From assembly GCA_964387075.1 (NCBI GenBank), contig CAYLVB010000011.1, forward strand, positions 1-64,000: a stretch of DNA of 64,000 nt, given 5' to 3'. A model generated the notes under the pieces. It was not told the DNA's origin, made no database searches, and worked only from the letters and a program-made list of their open reading frames with translations. This DNA is from PALSA-968 sp964387075 (GTDB taxonomy: Bacteria > Bacteroidota > Bacteroidia > B-17B0 > Aurantibacillaceae). Position 1 is the stretch's first letter. Each line of letters begins with the position of its first letter. The position numbers were made by a program, and so were the translations under genes. Shown piece after piece: positions 60,446-64,000 of the stretch.

Positions 60446-61231
60446 TCAGGAAGCCTTTTTGTGTTTAGTCTTTGTGCCAAGACTTGCTTTCAATTGTTCC
60501 ATCAGGTCTTTGGTCTTACCATGCACCACCTTTAGTTTAGTTTCTTTGATCGGCTTTCCTTTGGCTTTCGCTTTGATCAGTTTCATCAGCTCGTTGGAAT
60601 AGGTATCCTTGTATTTGCTGATGTCGAATTTTTTGGTAAGCTGCCGGATAAGCGCTACAGCCATTTTCAGTTCACTTGACTTTTCCTCTGATTTTGCAGG
60701 CAAGGAAAGATCGGCGGGATCGCGGATCTCCTCTTCAAAGCGAATGCGGTTCAATATAATTACTTTTTGATTGGCTCGCAGGATGGCCAGACCTTCCTTG
60801 TTGCGCATCACAAATGTGGAAATACCCACTTTTTTGGTTTTAACAAGCGCCTCCCGCAGTAAGGCATATGCCCGGGTCCCGCTTTTGTCGGGCTCGAGGT
60901 AATAGGGCGTTTCGTAATAAATACTTTCTATCTCATCCTCATTCACAAAGTCGGTGATCTCAATGGTCTTTGTCTTCTTCGCGCTGGCCATCTGGAAATC
61001 CTTATCATTGAGAACGACATACTCATCGTTGGGCATTTTGTAGCCCTTCACAATGTTTCCCCAGGTAACTTCCTTCCCGGTGTTCTCATTCACACGTTTA
61101 AACTTAATGTTCGCGTGGTCCTTGCTGTCGAGCATGTCAAGATCAAGTGTGCTTGTTTCTGTGGCGCTGTACATCTTCACGGGGATGTTCACCAGGCCAA
61201 ATCCTATGGCTCCTGTCCAAATCGGTCTCAT
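60446..61231 (-). CDS. ku: Ku end-binding protein
   Basis: 261 residues. MRPIWTGAIGFGLVNIPVKMYSA is the bacterial Ku start; PYYLEPDKSGTRAYALLREAL, KVGISTFVMRNKEGLAIL and the Lys-rich tail (KTKHKKAS) are typical. It binds broken DNA ends as a dimer and recruits LigD. It starts three bases after the glycosylase stop and ends one base before ligD. Confidence 0.96.
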   Translation of the reverse strand: MRPIWTGAIGFGLVNIPVKMYSATETSTLDLDMLDSKDHANIKFKRVNENTGKEVTWGNIVKGYKMPNDEYVVLNDKDFQMASAKKTKTIEITDFVNEDEIESIYYETPYYLEPDKSGTRAYALLREALVKTKKVGISTFVMRNKEGLAILRANQKVIILNRIRFEEEIRDPADLSLPAKSEEKSSELKMAVALIRQLTKKFDISKYKDTYSNELMKLIKAKAKGKPIKETKLKVVHGKTKDLMEQLKASLGTKTKHKKAS

Positions 61232-61234
61232 CGT

Positions 61235-62014
61235 TTAAATAATATATTTCTCAATTCCTTTTAAATTAGAAAGCATGGGCGTCTTCGAGAAAAGCTCCTG
61301 GCAATTGGAACAGTAACAGGTGAGCCGCTCGTGTTTTCCAAGGTATTTTCTTGTTACTTGTCCATCGCAGTCCGGGCATTTCTTCTTCTTGTAAATGAGG
61401 AAGTGTTTTTTCAGTTCGAAGACCTTTTTCCAGCGGTAAAAGTCAAGGCTGTAGTTGCGAGCTTCTTTCACCAGTTCTTTTAATTTTTTTGGAGGAAGCG
61501 ATCCTATTGTTGATTCGGGATGGATCTTTATCCTGAACAATACTTCGTTCTTAATGATATTGCCAACGCCGGCAAAAATATCCTGCTCCAATAACACATC
61601 ACAGGCAATGGCGCTTTCCTGCCCCTTTACTTTTCTCTCTGCTTTTGCCGGGCTCCATTGGTCCGACATCACATCTGCTTTCCAGTCATAAACCTCATCG
61701 GGATCTGCCTCCACGAGTTTTACACTGCAATTGTAGAAATTAAGTTCTCCTTCTTCAAATTCCAGGCTCATTCTTTCCGGCGTTCCTTTTTTTTCATTGA
61801 TGCGGTAACTGCCCCACATCATTAGATGTATGCGAATGAAGAAATTCTTGAAACAGATCAAAAGATGCTTGCCCCAGCTTTTAAAGTCAGTGATACGAAG
61901 CCCCGGCAGTCGACTGATATCGATCCCGGTATTTCCTTTTGCTCCTGTGATCTTTTTGCGCTTGAAAGGTTTGAGTTGTTCTTTGAGTATGACGATGGAG
62001 GGTCCTTCGGGCAT
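61235..62014 (-). CDS. Fpg/Nei-family DNA glycosylase
   Basis: 259 residues. MPEGPS gives the catalytic Pro2 and Glu3; RIHLMMWGSYRI, an H2TH region with DIFAGVGNIIKNEVLFRIKIHP, and a zinc finger (CPDC ... CYCSNC) near the end complete the family. It removes oxidised bases and nicks the strand. The sequence around the finger departs from standard Fpg, so substrate range (8-oxoguanine or oxidised pyrimidines) is uncertain. It belongs to the repair operon between DUF72 and ku. Confidence 0.92.
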   Translation of the reverse strand: MPEGPSIVILKEQLKPFKRKKITGAKGNTGIDISRLPGLRITDFKSWGKHLLICFKNFFIRIHLMMWGSYRINEKKGTPERMSLEFEEGELNFYNCSVKLVEADPDEVYDWKADVMSDQWSPAKAERKVKGQESAIACDVLLEQDIFAGVGNIIKNEVLFRIKIHPESTIGSLPPKKLKELVKEARNYSLDFYRWKKVFELKKHFLIYKKKKCPDCDGQVTRKYLGKHERLTCYCSNCQELFSKTPMLSNLKGIEKYII

Positions 62015-62018
62015 GGGG

Positions 62019-62741
62019 TCAGTTGTTTAATAGTTTTTTGAGTTGCAGGGCATTGGTGTAACCCGCTTCGTAATATGTGTTATTAAAGTATACGTTCAGT
62101 TTCTTTGCACCGGGTGGAAACGCCTTGCAGAATCTTTTTAACTCTTTTTCAGAGTATGTAGATTTGAACAATTCCGGGCTTCCGTGTAAACGCAGGTAGA
62201 AGAAGGGAGTAGAGTGGATAAACCAACTCTCAAGTCCCGGGTAATCCACATTGCAAAAGGTGATCTTAGCCTTTTTCAGTTCTTTTTGTACGTCGTCATT
62301 CCACCAGGAAATGTGCCTGAACTCAACCACATGATGTGGTTTGTGTGGGATAGAATCAAGTACGCGTGCCATGTTCTCTTCATTGTAGTGAAAGGAGGGC
62401 GGCATCTGGAAAAGGAAATAGGATAGTTTTTTACCCAATCCTTCTTCAAGAAGGTCCTGGAACTCTGAAATGACTTTTTTGCAGTCCTTTAACTTTTGTA
62501 CGTGGGTAATGAAGCGACTAGCTTTTACCGAAAAAGTAAAATCTTTTGTAGTAACTTCTGCGTATCGTTTCAGGTCTTTCAATTTGGGTGTGCGATAGAA
62601 AGTGGCGTTTAGCTCCACGGTATTGAATACCGTGCTGTAATAGTGCAGCCAATGTTTCGGCGAAAGCCCTTCCGGATAAAATTTCTTACGCCAGAAGGAA
62701 TAGTAGTAGCCCGAGCAACCTATATTGTGTTTCATTCTCAT
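62019..62741 (-). CDS. DUF72 (YecE-like) TIM-barrel protein
   Basis: 240 residues; an ATG at 62735 is an equally good start. NIGCSGYYYSFWRKKFYPEGL at the start, FNTVELNATFYRTP, FSVKASRFITHVQKL, FQMPPSF and VVEFRHISWWNDDVQ are the DUF72 pattern. Its activity is not established; the family is often near DNA-repair genes. It overlaps the Nudix gene by four bases and is five bases ahead of the glycosylase gene. Confidence 0.92.
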   Translation of the reverse strand: MRMKHNIGCSGYYYSFWRKKFYPEGLSPKHWLHYYSTVFNTVELNATFYRTPKLKDLKRYAEVTTKDFTFSVKASRFITHVQKLKDCKKVISEFQDLLEEGLGKKLSYFLFQMPPSFHYNEENMARVLDSIPHKPHHVVEFRHISWWNDDVQKELKKAKITFCNVDYPGLESWFIHSTPFFYLRLHGSPELFKSTYSEKELKRFCKAFPPGAKKLNVYFNNTYYEAGYTNALQLKKLLNN

Positions 62742-63298
62742 TTCAATATTTTGTGTACCAGCAGGTGCATGCCGGCTATATAGGTTTTTGCGTCTTTGAA
62801 GTGACCTCCCTTGATGTTCTCCACAAATTCCGGGATACTCATTTCAACTACTTCAATGTGTTCGTGTTCGTTCTTAAGTCCGCCGCCTTCCGATACTTTG
62901 TCCGCATCGCTTACCCGCGCGTAGTAAATGATGAACCGTTCTGAACTGTATCCCGGTGTAACAAAGCAGGAAACAAGTTTTTGGAGGTTCTCTTTTTTTA
63001 TTTTGTATCCGGTCTCTTCCAGCGTTTCCCTTATCGCGGTATCTGCGGGTTCTTCATCTTTATCGATCCTTCCGGCCGCGATCTCCAGGATCCATTCTTC
63101 GGTTTTGGCAGCGATGGCGTAACGAAACTGGCGGGTCAGAATGATCTTGTTTGAATTTATATCTACCAGCAGCACAGCCACCGCGTCCTCGCGGTTCAGC
63201 CGCTGCTTCATGAATTTTTGGCCGTGCGACTCTATTTCGCCCTCTTCAATGCTGCGTTTTCCGTCAAAAACCTTTTTTTCGTGTAAGATCCTGGCCAT
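62738..63298 (-). CDS. Nudix hydrolase, ADP-ribose pyrophosphatase-like
   Basis: 186 residues. Nudix box GRIDKDEE...IRETLEETGY near 92-114 is complete. LTRQFRYAI, EEWILEIAAGRID and SSERFIIYYARV place it near NudF-type ADP-ribose/ADP-sugar pyrophosphatases. It heads the leftward repair operon and overlaps DUF72 by four bases. An ADP-ribose or oxidised-nucleotide role would fit the neighbours, but the substrate cannot be fixed from sequence. Confidence 0.9.
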   Translation of the reverse strand: MARILHEKKVFDGKRSIEEGEIESHGQKFMKQRLNREDAVAVLLVDINSNKIILTRQFRYAIAAKTEEWILEIAAGRIDKDEEPADTAIRETLEETGYKIKKENLQKLVSCFVTPGYSSERFIIYYARVSDADKVSEGGGLKNEHEHIEVVEMSIPEFVENIKGGHFKDAKTYIAGMHLLVHKILK

Positions 63299-63394
63299 GC
63301 TCCTTCAATAACTAAATTTAAGCGAAGAAGAGACGGTTTAGGTCTTTTATCGATTATAACCCGAAGAGAATAGGTGGACGCGGTAAAAATTCAA

Positions 63395-64000
63395 TTATTG
63401 CCCCTGTAAACGCATTAGCTGTTTGTTTATATACCTCTCACTGGTAAGCAGGCTGCGCTGGATGCGCCGGGCATAGGTGATGGAATCGATGATCTCTTTT
63501 TGTTTTTCCTCGATCAGGTGTTTCTGGCGACTGATCTCGATGTTAGACCTTTTCTTTTGCAGGAAACTGCGATAGGCGAAAATTGCAAAGCCGAGTACCA
63601 ATAGCCCGAAGCCGGAGATAGCGAGCAGGATGATCTGTTGCTTTCTGACGTCGGCTGCAGCCAAAGCGTCCTTCTTTTCCTGTTCCAGTTTGGCGGCCGC
63701 TTCTTTCTTTTCAAAAGCGTAATTCATCTCCAACCGGGTTTGTTTTTTGGTATTCTCTTCGTTGAAGATACTGTCGCGGTACGCAAGAAAAAGCTTGTAC
63801 TGTTCAAGCGCTTCCTTGTAATTACCCATTTGCGCGCTTACTTCGTAAAGGTTCTCGTAGGTCTCTCTCAGATCCTCTACACTCTTTGTTTCTTTGCTTA
63901 GGGCAAGACTTTTATCGAGGCATTGTTTCGCTTTTTTAAGATCTTTTAGATCCGCATACATGCGACCCATGTTGTTATACGAGGTAAGCATTCCCTGCCT
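63395..64000 (-). CDS. Ninth TPR receptor-like protein, partial (start outside window)
   Basis: The frame is open to the right edge, so only the C-terminal 201 residues are seen. Two TPR units (NNMGRMYADLKDLKKAKQCLDKSLAL; GNYKEALEQYKLFL) precede a charged stalk (EKKEAAAKLEQEKKDALAA), a membrane helix (IILLAISGFGLLVLGFAIFAYRS), and the tail KQKEIIDSITYARRIQRSLLTSERYI, ending 12 residues later. This is the same architecture and end as the array at 13.3-24.8 kb, so at least one more copy, possibly a second array, begins here. Confidence 0.85.
   Translation of the reverse strand, partial: RQGMLTSYNNMGRMYADLKDLKKAKQCLDKSLALSKETKSVEDLRETYENLYEVSAQMGNYKEALEQYKLFLAYRDSIFNEENTKKQTRLEMNYAFEKKEAAAKLEQEKKDALAAADVRKQQIILLAISGFGLLVLGFAIFAYRSFLQKKRSNIEISRQKHLIEEKQKEIIDSITYARRIQRSLLTSERYINKQLMRLQGQ

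Overview
The window comes from a Gram-negative bacterium of the phylum Bacteroidota. The evidence is three secreted proteins with type IX secretion (T9SS) C-terminal sorting domains, TANNTTTG -7 promoter boxes ahead of many genes, signal peptides ending in AQ/GQ, an ECF sigma factor operon of Bacteroidota style, a short CarB, futalosine-route menaquinone synthesis (MqnE), heptose epimerase (HldD), LolD and Lgt. Base composition is moderate, with two AT-rich mosaic stretches at about 3780-5650 and 45780-47050. No rRNA, tRNA, CRISPR array or complete insertion sequence was seen. I cannot name the order or genus from this sequence.

Layout. 1-12.7 kb: a small secreted protein; a bestrophin channel plus beta-carbonic anhydrase operon facing a TetR regulator across a palindromic operator; a leftward run of mqnE, a P-loop kinase, an RNase H with a frameshift, and a Nudix protein with a membrane domain, the last three partly or wholly AT-rich; a repeat-rich gap; an ECF sigma/anti-sigma/Spy-like/outer-membrane operon; queE-lolD; a TonB-family protein. 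12.7-26.9 kb: the most unusual part. One leftward unit runs from paaZ through eight paralogous TPR proteins (plus one small monooxygenase-like gene), mostly with overlapping or touching ends. Seven of the eight have a signal peptide, a periplasmic TPR domain, one membrane helix and a cytoplasmic coiled coil. All eight end in the same motif, KQKEILDSIxYAKRIQxSLL, which in other Bacteroidota proteins (from memory) links to a SpoIIE/PP2C phosphatase domain; that domain is absent here. A ninth copy is cut off by the right edge of the window.

27-45 kb: mostly household genes (peroxiredoxin, acyl-CoA synthetase, hldD, prolyl oligopeptidase, rlmH, nadC, cinA-type amidase, carB) among secreted proteins (DUF1028-T9SS, TPR-PD40, a large T9SS protein and a Lys/Ala/Glu-rich coiled-coil protein with tandem 47-residue repeats). 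A 157-bp element with terminal inverted repeats lies at 37441-37597. 45-56 kb: a leucine-rich-repeat T9SS protein, efp, accA, a tight purN-DUF4153-rnr operon, and lgt. 56-63.3 kb: a leftward run of Nudix, DUF72, Fpg/Nei glycosylase, ku, ligD and a glycosyltransferase, forming a non-homologous end-joining and base-repair operon.

Main leads: the phosphatase-less TPR receptor array; the bestrophin/carbonic anhydrase/TetR unit; the chimeric membrane-Nudix protein in an AT-rich block; the EF-P with Asn in place of the tip Lys/Arg; and several families of palindromic intergenic repeats. Functional calls are by motif recognition without database searches.
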